Assembly: GCA_039881145.1 (NCBI GenBank)
Contig: JAYKKI010000013.1
Location: 42,365,501-42,429,500, forward strand
DNA: 64,000 nt
Direction of reading: 5' to 3'
Source of the DNA: Druceiella hillmani
Taxonomy: Eukaryota > Arthropoda > Insecta > Lepidoptera > Hepialidae
Of this stretch, positions 22,005 through 32,985 are shown in pieces. The number at the start of each line of letters is the position of its first letter. Positions within the stretch are counted from its first letter, which is position 1. Under the pieces are notes generated by a model that did no database searches, was not told where the DNA came from, and saw only the letters and a program-made list of their open reading frames with translations. Both the position numbers and the translations under genes were made by a program.

Positions 22005-22172
22005 CAAATAGGATACATATTTTCAAGCTGCGCCAAATAGGATACGTATATACAAGCTGCGCCAAATAGGATACGTATTTTCAATCTGCACCAAATAGGA
22101 TACGTATTTTCAAGCTGCGCCAAATAGGATACGTATTTTCAAGCTGCGCCAAATAGGATACGTATTTTCAAG
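22005..22172. repeat. 29-bp tandem repeat, about 6 copies
   Basis: Unit AATAGGATACGTATTTTCAA plus GCTGCGCCA, six near-identical copies, the last fading at AGATACACT. Confidence 0.9.
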
Positions 22173-23170
22173 ATACACTAAAAATAAAATATTAGTTTAT
22201 TTTTAAGTTTTAGAAAAAGTCACGTTCTGCCAAATGACATACAATATGTCTTTCTCCTTTGACATATTTCACAGGGCCGATTCCTTTCGTCAATCTGAAC
22301 GTAAAATGTTTTGGGGAAAGGCAAAAAGAAAATATTTTCCAAGATAACCTCTTTAAAGTTCGAAATTAAAAAATAAATTTTTTTAACACAAAATCTCTTC
22401 AACATCTTTATTAGATGAATTCCCAATACTATCAATAAAAGTTTAAAAACTATAAGAAAACCCATTTTAAAAATTAAACATCACTAGAAAGATCAACTGA
22501 ACATTCTCAGCGTTGATGTAACTTTTTTTTAGAAATTTTCATTATAGAAGTGATTATAGAGTGTGTTATTCCGAACAGCGAAAATTAAAAATTAATTTAA
22601 TTAATTTTTTTCAATATATTAAATTTTTCTTTTTTTTGTATTATTTAGAATGAAAATATGTTGTAAAGAATAATACATTCCGTATAATACTTATATAATT
22701 TCTGTGTAACAATAGTTAAAAGTAGAGGCATGGAAGATATTCCTCAAATCGGGGCATTTCCAAAATGATGCTTATTCATATCTGTATCCGTCGTATCTTT
22801 TCTATCGGATCATCATCGGATTGTTTAAAATGATTTTAATCCATTATCAAATAATAATTAAAAATTATTAATTAAATATATTCCATATGCTTTAACAACA
22901 GCATTTCAGTCATAACAGCATAATATTTGGATACAAAAAAAAATTTAAAAATTTCCCATTAATAATATTTTAACCTAATCCCAGTCTCCAGGTTTTGTTA
23001 AAAAAATCAGACTTATCAAAGTAACCAATATGATTTTAATTATTTATCGACTTAGAATTAAAAAAAGGAAACTTGTACTTATAGTAATATTATTTATTTA
23101 AATAAATACAACTAAAAAGTTACTCTACGTTTTTATAAGTGAAATTAAGTATTGTAACCAAAAGTCAGAA
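22173..23170. other. intron 1, part: AT-rich, nothing recognised
   Basis: Extremely AT-rich, with short homopolymer runs and chance frames only. Confidence 0.4.
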
Positions 23171-24705
23171 GTGAAAAATGTTATTTTACAAAAAGAAGTT
23201 TTGCAGCATTCCCACCTTCAGGCTTCTTCCGATGAAGGTCAGAGGATGATTCCTGTGCACTTAAAAGTTGTTCGTTTGAGACGCTTGTGCTCGGAGCTGA
23301 TAATATGTATATATGTAGTAACAATACGACTTAAATTTGGAAATTAATCATCATCATCATCATCATCATCATCATATATATTAATACGCTAAGGTTAAGA
23401 TGTTACTCTCCCTTTTTAGAAAAAACCTCACAACTAATCCACATAAATTATATATCATTTTATAGATAATTGCTTGCTCTACCGGCGTCCACAAATAAAA
23501 AAATTATTATTGCTATTGTTTTTGCAAATTAATTAATTATTAAAATTATATACACAAAACAGCAATGCTGCCATCTAACGGCTCGACGTCAATATGATTG
23601 ACGGTCGGTAAAATTTTTGTTTAATTTCAAATCCACTCACGTATAAATAAAGTGGCGCTTTAGCTCAATGCTTTTGATACTTGCGCCTCTATATGTCAAT
23701 TTTAGTAAAATATTTGTTTGATCTGTCATCTGAGCTTCATAATGGAATAAATAATGCGAAGACTTCGCACGGGTCACGCTAGTTATTATATATTTCTCAA
23801 TACTTTAAAGGATTATGATCGCTTGGTAACTCTGCAATTGAACCACAGTATATTTCTGAACTTTCGGTGTCGGGTTCATCATAACTGGAATCTAACATAC
23901 TGTTAACTAATCCATTAATATATCACAGTTTTCTCTTTTTCAGCATATGTTTTTTTCTTTAGAAAATGTTTGCATCCAATAGATAATTTAATTTCTGTTT
24001 AATATCTTTATTAGTCCAAGAACTGAAAAATGGGTTCTTGTGTCGGGGATTTCACAAATATTATTATTTTATACTTCACCAAATCGTTTATCTAATTCAA
24101 TCTTCGAAGAAGCTGCAAGGTCTTTAAAAGCAAGGGGGTGGGTGGTTTGTAACCACTTTGAAGCCTTTCAGGATTTGTCATTTCGTCATATAATTTCAAT
24201 GCCTTAGCTTATACATGAATGTGGTGAACTTAATTTCTTGTTGGTCTCTTAAAAGTTTAAGGATTTTTATCAATTCTTTAAGAAGATTCCGATATTCAGG
24301 CATCAAGTTGTTCAATTTTATTTGTGGTGGCGTAAAGTGAAACGATATTTTTAATATACCACAGCTCTTCCAGCAAGGTATAAAATAGTATTTATCCAAA
24401 GGAGCTATTCGAGCAAGTTGGAGAAACTTGAAAAAGTTTTAAAAGAAGATGAACTTTTATATTTTTAAAATCTTGTATTGCTGCAGCTGAGAGCAGTTGT
24501 AACATAAAGATTTTCTCAATGTATCTTCGCAATAACATACTATTTTACAGGGAAATTTATTTACTGTGTGTGCTGAAAAACCACTTAAACAACACACTCG
24601 TTTCACGTTCCTCCCACCATCCCTTAAAATACAGTGCACTTTTTCTTTTGAAATTTCCCACTCTTGCATTCTGTTTTTCAGAAACAGCCCACGGTACCAA
24701 TGCAT
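23171..24705 (-). pseudogene. hAT (ZBED-type) transposase relic, split by a Helitron
   Basis: Read on the minus strand with frame corrections. From 24705: EWEISKEKVHCILRDGGRNV, matching the hAT core W-x-I-x-K-VH-x-LRD-x-G-x-N, then FSAHTVN (family: CxAHxLx). Around 23810-23960: DEPDTESSEIYCGSIAELPS then DHNPLKYWEIYN, the start of the C-terminal dimerisation region (NPLxWW). After the inserted Helitron (23348-23782) the frame resumes at FPNLSRIV, then LSAPSTSVSNEQLLS and GNAAKLLFVK, matching the classic hATC end (FPxLxxLAxxYLxxPxTSVPSERxFS..KLLFLK). The distance between motifs agrees with an intact C-terminal half. Stops and frameshifts make it dead; the N-terminal BED finger is not present. 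It is intronic in the MADF-BESS gene. Confidence 0.8.
23348..23782 (+). mobile_element. non-autonomous Helitron, 435 bp, copy 1
   Basis: Starts TC (TCATCATCATC..) right after an A at 23347 and ends CTAG right before a T at 23783, the A|T insertion rule of Helitrons. A short palindrome TGCGAAGACTTCGCA sits 14 nt from the 3' end. No target duplication and no terminal inverted repeats. The flanking hAT coding sequence joins across it (EIYNN | FPNLSR with one codon between), which defines both ends independently. The (CAT)n run at the 5' end is expanded relative to the sister copy at 56385-56790. No ORF, so it depends on an autonomous partner. Confidence 0.88.
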
Positions 24706-24995
24706 ACTTGTCTATCAAGACTCTTTTTCTTAGGAACTGTCAGCGGTACCTAGTTGAAATTAATAAAATGCTAAGGTCGGTCTATGGCTCCGTAGTCCAT
24801 TAAAATACAAGCTTTTAACTCAATGCAATAAAAAGACGTGATCTTTCAAACTTCACGTATTTTAACACTGATGCAACCATTAAAACTACTAAGAGTATTT
24901 CCCGCTGATTTACAATTTTGAAGTTTAGTACAAAGAAGGTCTCAAAGTACTAATATAGAAAAACACCCAAAAATCACTAATTTATAATTTTTGAA
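24706..24995 (+). repeat. dispersed repeat family R1, copy 2
   Basis: Shows TGTCTATCAAGACTCTTTTT, TTAGGAACTG, AGTTGAAATTAATA, CAATGCAATAAAAAG and the distal block TTTACAATTTTGAAG..AAAAATCACTAATTTATA in the same order as at 7573-7910, more diverged. It abuts the hAT relic. Confidence 0.55.
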
Positions 24996-26205
24996 ATACT
25001 ACACGATGGTAATTTCGCCCCTTGTCTATAATCCTATTAGTCTATGGTGGAGCATTTATAAACCACAACTCCGCCAATGCATGTCCTTTTTCTACTCGTG
25101 GGCATCAACAGTTGCGGTGGCTTTTTGTCCGGATTCCTCATTAAGAAATATCCCAATAATCACTCACGTCTTTCCAACAACTCTACATTCATTCCATTAA
25201 TAATTCTACGTAGAATTATTACGAGATAAATTTTTTTTTTCCCGAACTTCTTTATTTTTGGAACGAAGTTCCTTTACGCGGCTTACAGTAGAGCGAACTG
25301 GCAGAAATTGTCACGTAAGGAAAAAGCGTTATGCCCCCTCCAGGCAACCTTTCCCTCTCTTTCTCTCTGTTTTGTTTTTGTAAAATACATACTTACTAAG
25401 CTTTTCCATAATGTGATATAAAACTCAGAGCACAATTTTGCTCGGATTTTCACAACCGTCTTTTTTTCTTATAAAATCTTTTATTATGCCGTAGCAAGTC
25501 ATTACAGCAAAGAAACTTCTGCCTGAATCTGTCCAAATACGGGAAATTTAATGCGACTTTGTCAATTTTCTTTCAATATATCTTTCATCTAGGAGACACT
25601 TTATTGTAGAGCTTAGGTTTTAAAAAAATTATTTAATCGTTTTTAAATTAAGACTACATCCGTCGTCGGTTTTTTCAACATGTTTAATTTTGCTTATTAT
25701 TCATGTGTATAAGTTTCCACTGACGAACCTGTCAGAAGATATTAAATTAGAATTATGTTAACAGATTATTTAGCACCAGTGAAATGTAACTGTAATAGCA
25801 TTGGTTTGTATAACGAGTACATTTTATGTGTGGTTTATTGGTTAAAGAGAATATAATTAGGATCTTTTATTAGTTACACCACCAGCTGTACGTTGGACTG
25901 ACAAATAACGTTTTGCTATGTATAACATAATTGACTAACGAAAATATCTAATTCGCAGGGCATAATTTTTATGTTATTTCAGAAAATAGTTCCAGAATAG
26001 CGTGACGTTGTTCAGTATTAGAGTTAGAAATAGCTTTCAAAAACAAATTAAATTTTGGTTATTTTAATGAAAACTTTTCTTTAAACGTGTTTAGTAGAGA
26101 ATCAATATATATTGGAGTCATAGAAAAAAAGGAAGAACCATAAACTTAATAATGAACAATTGAAAAGAAAAGGAAAAAACCATTATCGTTTTTCTGGAGT
26201 GCATA
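24996..26205. other. intron 1, part: nothing recognised
   Basis: AT-rich. A pyrimidine-rich patch CCCTCTCTTTCTCTCTG is near 25352. No splice-supported coding frame or repeat boundary. Confidence 0.35.
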
Positions 26206-26246
26206 TTTAGTGAAAAAGAAGCCTATAAGGCTTCTTTTTCACTAAA
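26206..26246. repeat. 19-bp perfect hairpin
   Basis: TTTAGTGAAAAAGAAGCCT (26206-26224) is followed by a 3-nt gap and its exact reverse complement (26228-26246). On the plus strand it reads as a stem with a tiny loop. The following 26247-27040 is AT-rich with nothing recognised. Confidence 0.7.
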
Positions 26247-27050
26247 ATAGTAAGAAAATTGTAAAAGGTATTTTCCATTAAATTTTGTAACACCTATTCA
26301 ATAATGCGCCACTCAATTTTATAACTGGGAACAAAGATTTCACCTCCAAATTGGCTGTACACAGGTATTTTTTTTATTTTATTTCTTTGTGTTAACGTAA
26401 ATAACATCCTTTCCTAAATGGTGTTTCCAGTATTAGTAATTAAACTAATACTTGAAATTTTAATCAGGTCAGTAAAATAAGAGTATATCATATGATTCTC
26501 AAAACATAATTTGGTGAGAAGTTCCCATCAACAGTTGAAATCGTGATTCTTCAATATGTTGGAAAGGCCATTATTACCGGCTTTGGATAGTATCATCCCA
26601 GATTTTATAGTATTTTCTAGAAAACTATAAAAACTTATTTGTTCATATTAACCTTTTCATATTTTTAAATTCATTCCACCCTGAACGTTTTTCACAATTT
26701 TCTTTAAGAGAGAATTATTATTCCGCTGATTATTATCTTTGAAGGCAATTTTTAAACGAGTCGTGTCTTTTCGGCTCCTATGATAATAATTTTACTTGTA
26801 ACATCTACAATAAATAAAAATAATTTCTTATCACACTCCTAAATTTTTTCGCAGACATTATTTTCAATTTATAAAACTATCAACAAACAACACAACCGCA
26901 CACACGTACGATACAAATAAATAGGAGGGTATCACTGTCAAATGCGAAGTGTTTTGAATTATTACTTAAAAACGTGCATCACGTGTCAAATGCACAATTT
27001 GTGAAACACGTATCAGCGGACCTCGGTTCAAATAATCGCTATTCCAATCC

Positions 27051-27069
27051 GTGCCGGGCACATCACTAG
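27051..27069 (+). mobile_element. Helitron-type 3' end (second family)
   Basis: A perfect small palindrome GTGCCGGGCAC (27051-27061) is followed by ATCA and CTAG, then T at 27070. This matches the hairpin plus CTRR|T terminator of Helitrons. The 5' end was not found; sequence back to about 26900 may belong to it. Confidence 0.5.
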
Positions 27070-27209
27070 TTAAAACTCTGGAAATACCAAGATTAATTTA
27101 AAAAACCGAGTAGATATATGAAACAATTTGTATCCAAAATACACTAGACAGAAATATCCCAAATAATGAAATTCACAAATGTTATTTCTACAATATTGAA
27201 TGATAAATT

Positions 27210-27335
27210 CGACATTAGCAAAGAAATCTTTGCTAATATCCCACCTGAAGATGTTGCAATACAACGAAACCTAGGTTGTGGTAAAGAACTTAAAGAAAGT
27301 AGAAATAATACTACATCACGTAGTTTCATTTAATT
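27210..27335 (+). repeat. dispersed repeat family R2, copy 2
   Basis: CCTGAAGATGTTGCAATACA, ACGAAACCTAGGTTGTGG and CATCACGTAGTTTCATTTAA as in copies 1 and 3. The upstream AAGAAATCTTTGCTAATAT also matches copy 1, so the shared part extends about 35 bp before the hairpin. Confidence 0.75.
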
Positions 27336-27374
27336 GTGAACAATGAATTTCTACAAAATTAACGCCAAATATAT

Positions 27375-28242
27375 TCAATAGATAAATTCGATGTTGAGTT
27401 TTGCGTAGTCGTCAGGGAAACATCTGCTTGTAAATATAGCGCTTGGTAACAATGAATATACGTGGCATCACACACTGCAAACGAACGCAAGTGGTTCCTC
27501 GAATTCGGGTATGGCAGATAAGATATAACTGGAACGATGCAAAATGTGGTGTTTCGAGTTAGAATCACTAATGCTACCCAAGTGTGGATATCATGCAGAG
27601 CATCCACATGGGGTAGAAGTGATGTAAAGTGTGGTGAACGTAAGAATTTAGATCATATGAGCGAGATATATCAGCGCTGGTCAAGCGTGGATATCATGAT
27701 AAAAGCAAAGTTTGTAAAAGTGGCGTTTAAGTTATATCGAATATAATGACATTGAACGCAGTTAATGCAGACTTATATCATTTTTGTATAAAGGTTGTTG
27801 GATATTTTGAACATGCGAGTAAGAGACCTATTTACGCTACCCGAGTACGGGTATAATATATAGCACCAGCTTGTTGTAGGAATTATGTTTAAATGCTATC
27901 GCATATAATGACATTGAACGCAGTTAATGCAAACGTATATCGGTTTAAAGCCGAATAAAGGTTGTTGAATATTTTGAACATGCGAATAAGAGACCTATTT
28001 ACGCTACCCGAGCACGGGTGTAATACACAGCGTCGGCTTGTTGTAAAAATTATGTTTAAATGATATCGCATATAGTGATATTAAACACAGTCAATGCGAA
28101 CTTATCCAACTTATGATTTTTGAATGATATTGCATATAGTGATATTGAACACAGTAAATGCGAACTTATACAACTTATTACAACTGTTAATCATATAGAG
28201 TATAGCAAATGAGAATATTTCGAACGTGAGAGTGATACATAC
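27375..28242 (-). pseudogene. decayed tandem copies of the MADF exon 3' end
   Basis: Directly downstream (minus-strand sense) of the MADF exon are about five degenerate copies of a unit made of the exon's last 50-90 bp plus the first part of the following intron. The clearest is 27958-28120: GAATATTTTGAACATGCGAA, then CTATTTACGCTACCCGAGCA, aligned to the real GAATATTTCGAACGTGAGAG and CATACTTGCGCTGCCCCAGC. A second at 27790-27955 is 90% like it. Older copies at about 27660-27790, 27540-27650 (TGCTACCCAAGTGTGGATAT..CATGCAGAGCATCC) and 27420-27500 are weaker. Unit length is about 165 bp. All have stops or lost splice sites, so none can encode MADF. The only intact copy is the gene's own exon. 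Confidence 0.65.
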
Positions 28243-28402
28243 TTGCGCTGCCCCAGCGTGGGTATCATGAAGAGCATCTGCTTGTGGTAGAGGTAGCGCT
28301 TGGCGTTGGTGGGCAGCTTGCCGGGTGGTGCGCACTTGCCCTGCCTGTAAGCCTTCATGAACGAATCGCGGATCGAGCGCCAACGTTTTTGAACGTCTTT
28401 AC
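28243..28402 (-). CDS. MADF-BESS protein, second half of the MADF domain
   Basis: A 160-bp exon between acceptor ATCTTTCCTTGCAG and donor GTATGT. Two bases finish a codon (probably Gly), then 52 codons and two bases. It begins KDVQKRWRSIRDSFMKAYRQ, then GKCAPPGKLPTNAKRYLYHK and QMLFMIPTLGQR. This is the second half of a MADF (Myb/SANT-like, Adf-1) DNA-binding domain: the VQKRWxxIRDSF helix and the aromatic Y-x-Y..LxF end. It joins in phase with the BESS exon at 17415. The first half (F..V..xP.LYD..YK..W..I) should be in an upstream exon; none was recognised up to the window end. The exon is strikingly GC-rich, with CpG-rich third positions. Role: sequence-specific transcription regulator in the nucleus, inferred from the family. 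Confidence 0.88.
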
Positions 28403-28609
28403 CTGCAAGGAAAGATATTTGTTAACTTCATTTATTCGCAATTTATCTAATTGAGATGACGTAAATTATGAAGTTTCGAACTCTTTAATTTTTCCACAAA
28501 ATGTAACACTATTTTTTTCATTTCTTACGAGCACAATTTTCAGTAATTCTTAGTAACGCCGTGACAGAATTCAACTTAATAATACGAGTAAATCGCGTCA
28601 TCACTCTTT
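28403..28609. other. upstream intron of the MADF-BESS gene
   Basis: Splice acceptor region then AT-rich DNA; no upstream exon seen here. Confidence 0.4.
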
Positions 28610-29005
28610 ATAGTTGTGTTAGCATACTAACTAGTTGTGTTAGCATACTTATTAGTTGCGTCAGCATACTTATTAGTTGTCTTAGCACACTTTATTAGTC
28701 GCATTAGCACACTTAATAATTGCGTGAGCACACTATTGCTTCTGCATACTTATTAGTTGTGCCAGCAAAGTGACTAGTTTTATTAGCATACATATTAGTT
28801 ACGTCTGCACATTATTAGTTGTGCTAACATAGTTTATTAATTGCGTCAGGACACTTATTAATTATGTTAGCACACTAACTAGTTGTGTTAGCACACTTAT
28901 TAGTTATGTTAGCACACCGATTGGTTGTTTTAGCATACTTATTAGTTATGTCAGGACACTTATTACTTGTCTTAGCACACTTATTAGTTACTTCAGCGCA
29001 TACGT
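28610..29005. repeat. degenerate 26-30-bp tandem repeat
   Basis: About 14 copies of TTATTAGTTGTGTTAGCACA with frequent substitutions and length changes. A 97-codon Leu/Ala/His frame at 28885-29178 comes from this array and is not a gene. 29006-29527 shows nothing. Confidence 0.8.
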
Positions 29006-29527
29006 TACATTTAAGCAAAATGATGATTTTCTCCATAATAAATGCCGGCTCTATATTGCTAAGCCGTCAAAAAGCTATAAATTTTATTTTGATTGACAAT
29101 GACACATACACGTACATGTCTGAATTGTTAATAACCTATATAATAAATTTTAACTTAAACGATATGACAGGGGATTGACGCATGTCACCTGTTATATATT
29201 GAATCAAATGAGATACTTCGTTTACGTATTTAGGGAAATCAGTTATTCTACTTAATTGTTAATGAGGTATAAAATTTTCAGCGTGTAATTTGGCAAGTAG
29301 CTCGATTCAAAACTGCTTTCCAATAAATGCCATTATTCTAGTAATAGTAAACAAGAGTGAGACACTTAGGGATAGAACTTTTTAAAGAATTTTATATTTT
29401 ACACTTTTCAGTCTAAGTCATATTTCAGTGGTATCTTCTTAAAGTTTACCTTGTGGTAAGTAGTTTGAATTAGAATTAAGACTCGGCATAAGCTATCAAA
29501 ACTCTCAAATATTTAAATTGTTTTTTA

Positions 29528-29858
29528 TTGAAGTAAATCTTTTTACGCACGCTTGACTTGGGGAGTAAACTGGTGAATGCGTGACGAGAGCGTTACGAAA
29601 AGTGTGATCGGGCGAAGCGAACGGAAGTTGAGAGGGAGATATAAGTTAGTGAAGACAGAAAGAGAGAGTTACGTTTCGTATATTACTGTAGGGACAAGAG
29701 AGAGAGGCGCGAACACACATTTTCTTTCTCTCTTTCTCTCATAGCCAGTTATGTTTCGTATATCTAAGACACAGTGCAAGCCTATTGTCTGTATCACACT
29801 GTAGGAGCAAGAGAAAGCAGTGCGCGCGCACATTTTCTTTGTCTCTTCCTCCCTCTTA

Positions 29859-29908
<50 letters not shown>

Positions 29909-30163
29909 CACACACACATATATATATATATATACACACATATATATATTTATATATATATATATATATATGCGAGTTTGCTAGCGTTACGCGAACGGTG
30001 ATTTTTTGATTATTTTGTAATTGCATTTCGTTCTTGAACAATTTTATAAATTATTATTTTGTTCAATACATTAAATATTCTACGGTTAAAGTGAATAAAA
30101 TTATATATATAAAGCTCGCTGTCACGAGTATATACAAGCGTACGTAAAGAAGTTTCACTTCAA
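29528..30163 (+). mobile_element. TIR element family T1, copy 1 (636 bp)
   Basis: The left end TTGAAGTAAATCTTTTTACG and the right end (reverse complement TTGAAGTGAAACTTCTTTAC) form imperfect 28-bp terminal inverted repeats, continuing to GCTTG on both sides. About 560 bp internal sequence matches an inverted copy at 41386-41975 at high identity, including the two GAGAGAAAG-type purine/pyrimidine blocks and the central TA/CA microsatellite (29863-29971). No transposase ORF; the apparent ORFs (YIYIYIY) come from the microsatellite. No clear target duplication was found, so the superfamily is open. Confidence 0.7.
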
Positions 30164-31214
30164 AAATTCTTAATATCTTAACGAGCTTCCAGCCAATAAA
30201 AATTTGTTTCATACTTTTCGTTAATTTAATTTTGTCTGTTCTTTAAAGACCTTCACTTGTAGAGTGAATGAAATCGTATTATAAAGGTCACGTGTTTATG
30301 TGAATGAGAACTTCTGTTAGTTAATTTTGTTAATAATTCATATAATATATATCTTTTTGTCAATTTATCAATATTGATAGAAGATTTATTTATTATTGGA
30401 AAGAAAAAAAATTCAAATTATTAAAATGCTTAATAGGCCTCTACTATATAAATCTTGCCTGGTACGTGAAAAATACCCATTAAACGTGAATATTAAATAT
30501 ACCACTTTCTACTTGAATTTGCATTGAACGTTAGTATATTATTACCTTTTAACAGAGTACAAACATACAGACTATTATTTACTGTACCATGTTCGAAATA
30601 AACAGTCGGGAATACATACATAGAAACTAAGTACGAGGGAGTAACATACGCGTGGATATAGAGGCGGGCGCGATGAAAACATAAAAGGCTATCAGTCGCT
30701 GTCACGAGTATATAACTGAGTACCAATATTCTCTCTGTTTCTAGTATCAGTTTATATTATCTGTTACTTTCAAGAGTACACAATCCCACCAAGTAATCTC
30801 GAATGGCCACGCCTACAGTCGGTAAACGAAGTAATAACCAAATTGATGTATTACGTCTGCGGGCGCGTCTCAAAACAAGTTCGTTACAATCAACTCGATG
30901 TGACCTTAATAGTGATATCCTTTTCATCGGTGATTGTAAATTATTTCAATTTATCAAACGTCGCAGAGTCGATTTGATTTTTTTTATTACCAATTTTTTT
31001 CACAACTTCATTCGCCTCACAACAAAGCTTGTAAGATTGGAAATTTATTAAAATGAGGAGTGGATACCAATTGCCATCTATAATTTTTTTTTCTAATGGT
31101 TACAACATATATACCTTCTTAAATGTTTAAGAAATACATAAATTATAAATTTACTATAGAAAATAAGTATAGAATTTAACGTTATCATCGCCTGTGATTT
31201 AAACGCTATATTAA
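30164..31214. other. no gene seen; partial T1-like sequence
   Basis: CGCTGTCACGAGTATATA at about 30696 repeats the subterminal sequence of element T1 (30118-30135). A frame at 30803-31051 beginning MATPTVGKRSNNQIDVLRLR is free of stops for 82 codons but has no recognisable domain. Confidence 0.35.
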
Positions 31215-31869
31215 TCGTTATAGTGCCATGGTTTTTCACTCATATATACTTAAAAATACCAAAGAAATCTTTTGTTTTTGATGTCATTTACCCTTGTCTC
31301 GAAAAAAAACTGTATCTCTTCCAAAAATTATCCAATTTTAATAATTTTTTCGGTGTTTTCTTAATAAAAACTTGTACAAGGATAATAAAATACAAAGAAA
31401 ATTATGGAAATATATATTTTGAACAAAAATTATAACAAATACTGAAATCAAGGTCACATCGTATTTTCGCAGTCCGGTACATCCTCCGTATCAGCAAAAT
31501 AATTGTTATTGTCACTATTATCACTATCACTCAAAATTTGCATTACGCCAAATTGTGAGCGCACCACAATGTCACTCGCACTATCACTTTCTTCACAACT
31601 TGAAAAACGATAATTTTCACTCAAATTATTTTCGTATTCCGACATTATGGGTTAAATATTTTCTTTTCCTGGATCCTTTTTATATTGTAATTACTAATAA
31701 TATTATAATTTGAACTTTATGTAACACGTAGAAAGATAAAAAATTAGCGATGCGTGCGAGCGACCGCCCCTACCGCGCGCTATACAGCAACTGATTTCGC
31801 GAGCGCTATTGCACTCGTGGCAAATTTAGTTAGTACGCGCACGAGCGCGATGGCGCTCATTTTCTCTGC
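31215..31869 (-). mobile_element. piggyBac-like non-autonomous element, copy 1 (655 bp)
   Basis: Flanked by TTAA on both sides (31211-31214 and 31870-31873), the piggyBac target. The plus-strand left end is TCGTTATAGTGCCATGG. The body is an inverted copy of 48808-49463 (656 bp), including GATGCGTGCGAGCGACC and the palindrome GAGCGCGATGGCGCTC. It carries a 63-codon ORF (31454-31645). It lacks the transposase catalytic core, so it is an internally deleted derivative. Confidence 0.75.
31454..31645 (-). CDS. short acidic ORF in piggyBac-like element, copy 1
   Basis: 63 codons beginning MSEYENNLSENYRFSSCEES and ending DTEDVPDCENTM. It is Ser/Asp/Glu-rich like the N-terminus of piggyBac transposases, before their catalytic DDD core, which is absent. 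The sister ORF at 49034-49225 differs at about eight residues and is also intact. Whether it is translated is unknown; it may simply be the retained start of the parental transposase. Confidence 0.5.
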   Translation of the reverse strand: MSEYENNLSENYRFSSCEESDSASDIVVRSQFGVMQILSDSDNSDNNNYFADTEDVPDCENTM

Positions 31870-32985
31870 TTAACTCACTTACAAATACGTCACAACTATA
31901 AAAATATATCTTAATGTTGATAAAATTATTTAAATATTTAATTATTAATATCTTTTATAAAATTAAACTTTTCATTTTAAATACAAATATAAACATAGGC
32001 TATAAATTAGTGCAGCATGCGTTATTTTCATTCATCATTTTTCTGTGTTATTTATTAGCAGAAGCGATAGATGGCATTAGAATCGCATTCATAGGGAAAT
32101 AACAATGCGCGTCACACACTATTTTAGTCAGAGCATGACGTCCATCGGCGTGAAAACATTTTGTTGAGGGTATGAATTAATCAGTCAACAGATATGAAAA
32201 ATTTATTAGGGTTAAGAGGGGCCACTTTTTTTGACCTTCCTCCCACCCCATTCCGCCAACTTTTTCCCCTCTCTTCGAGGTGTAATATGCTAATCCTTGA
32301 ACAGGATCAGAACAGAATCATCGAAAAAAACCGTGTAAAACTCAAAAATAACATTTTTAACAACACACAGAACGAATGTCAGTTAAGATTTTATTGTTCT
32401 TTTAATTAATTTAAGCAATACACATTTAAAAGGCGATCAATATTTATTATTTTTTTTTGTAATCGTATCTAAAAAGTTATTAAGTAAATTTTCTTTATTT
32501 CCTATGAAAAATTCTTGATATGTTAAAAATTTAATATATACGTATTTATAAATAATTTGTTGTTTTGTATTATATATTTCACTCTTTCCTGATTGTCAAT
32601 TGCTGGCTTCTTTGGTTTTTCTTATTCTTAAAAATATCTACTTTTTTTTAAATTATGTTCTATTTCTTCAATGCCAGGTCCATTTTCACCCGTCTCCTTT
32701 GTACCTCGAACTTTTTCCTTTTAGGAAGTAAAAGTTTCTCACAGGCAGTCGGACCGACGACTTTGTTAAAACGATAATATTTAGTTATGAACATTTGGGT
32801 ACGGAGCGTTTAAGATGGTCTTGTTCTTCTCTATAATCTAGTTATAGCTACTCGGGTTTATTTTCCGATAAAATTTTTTTTATTTTTGACATACAGGATT
32901 TCTAACTCTATATCTACAGGTACGTAGACGCGCTGTATATTTTTCGATAACATTGTTCGTTGAAAATTAAAAAAAAGACGTGAGG
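31870..32985. other. no gene seen
   Basis: AT-rich, with a C-rich patch at 32215-32280. No coding frame with support; 32194-32409 is probably chance. Confidence 0.35.

Noticed and set aside
28111..28383. 90-codon minus-strand ORF over the MADF exon (ALDPRFVHEGLQAGQ..)
   Set aside because: Wrong frame; the frame giving KDVQKRWRSIRDSF is the MADF domain and is in phase with both splice sites.
29669..30041. ORFs rich in YIYIYI at 29.7-30.0 and 41.5-41.7 kb
   Set aside because: Translation of TA/CA microsatellite inside T1 elements.
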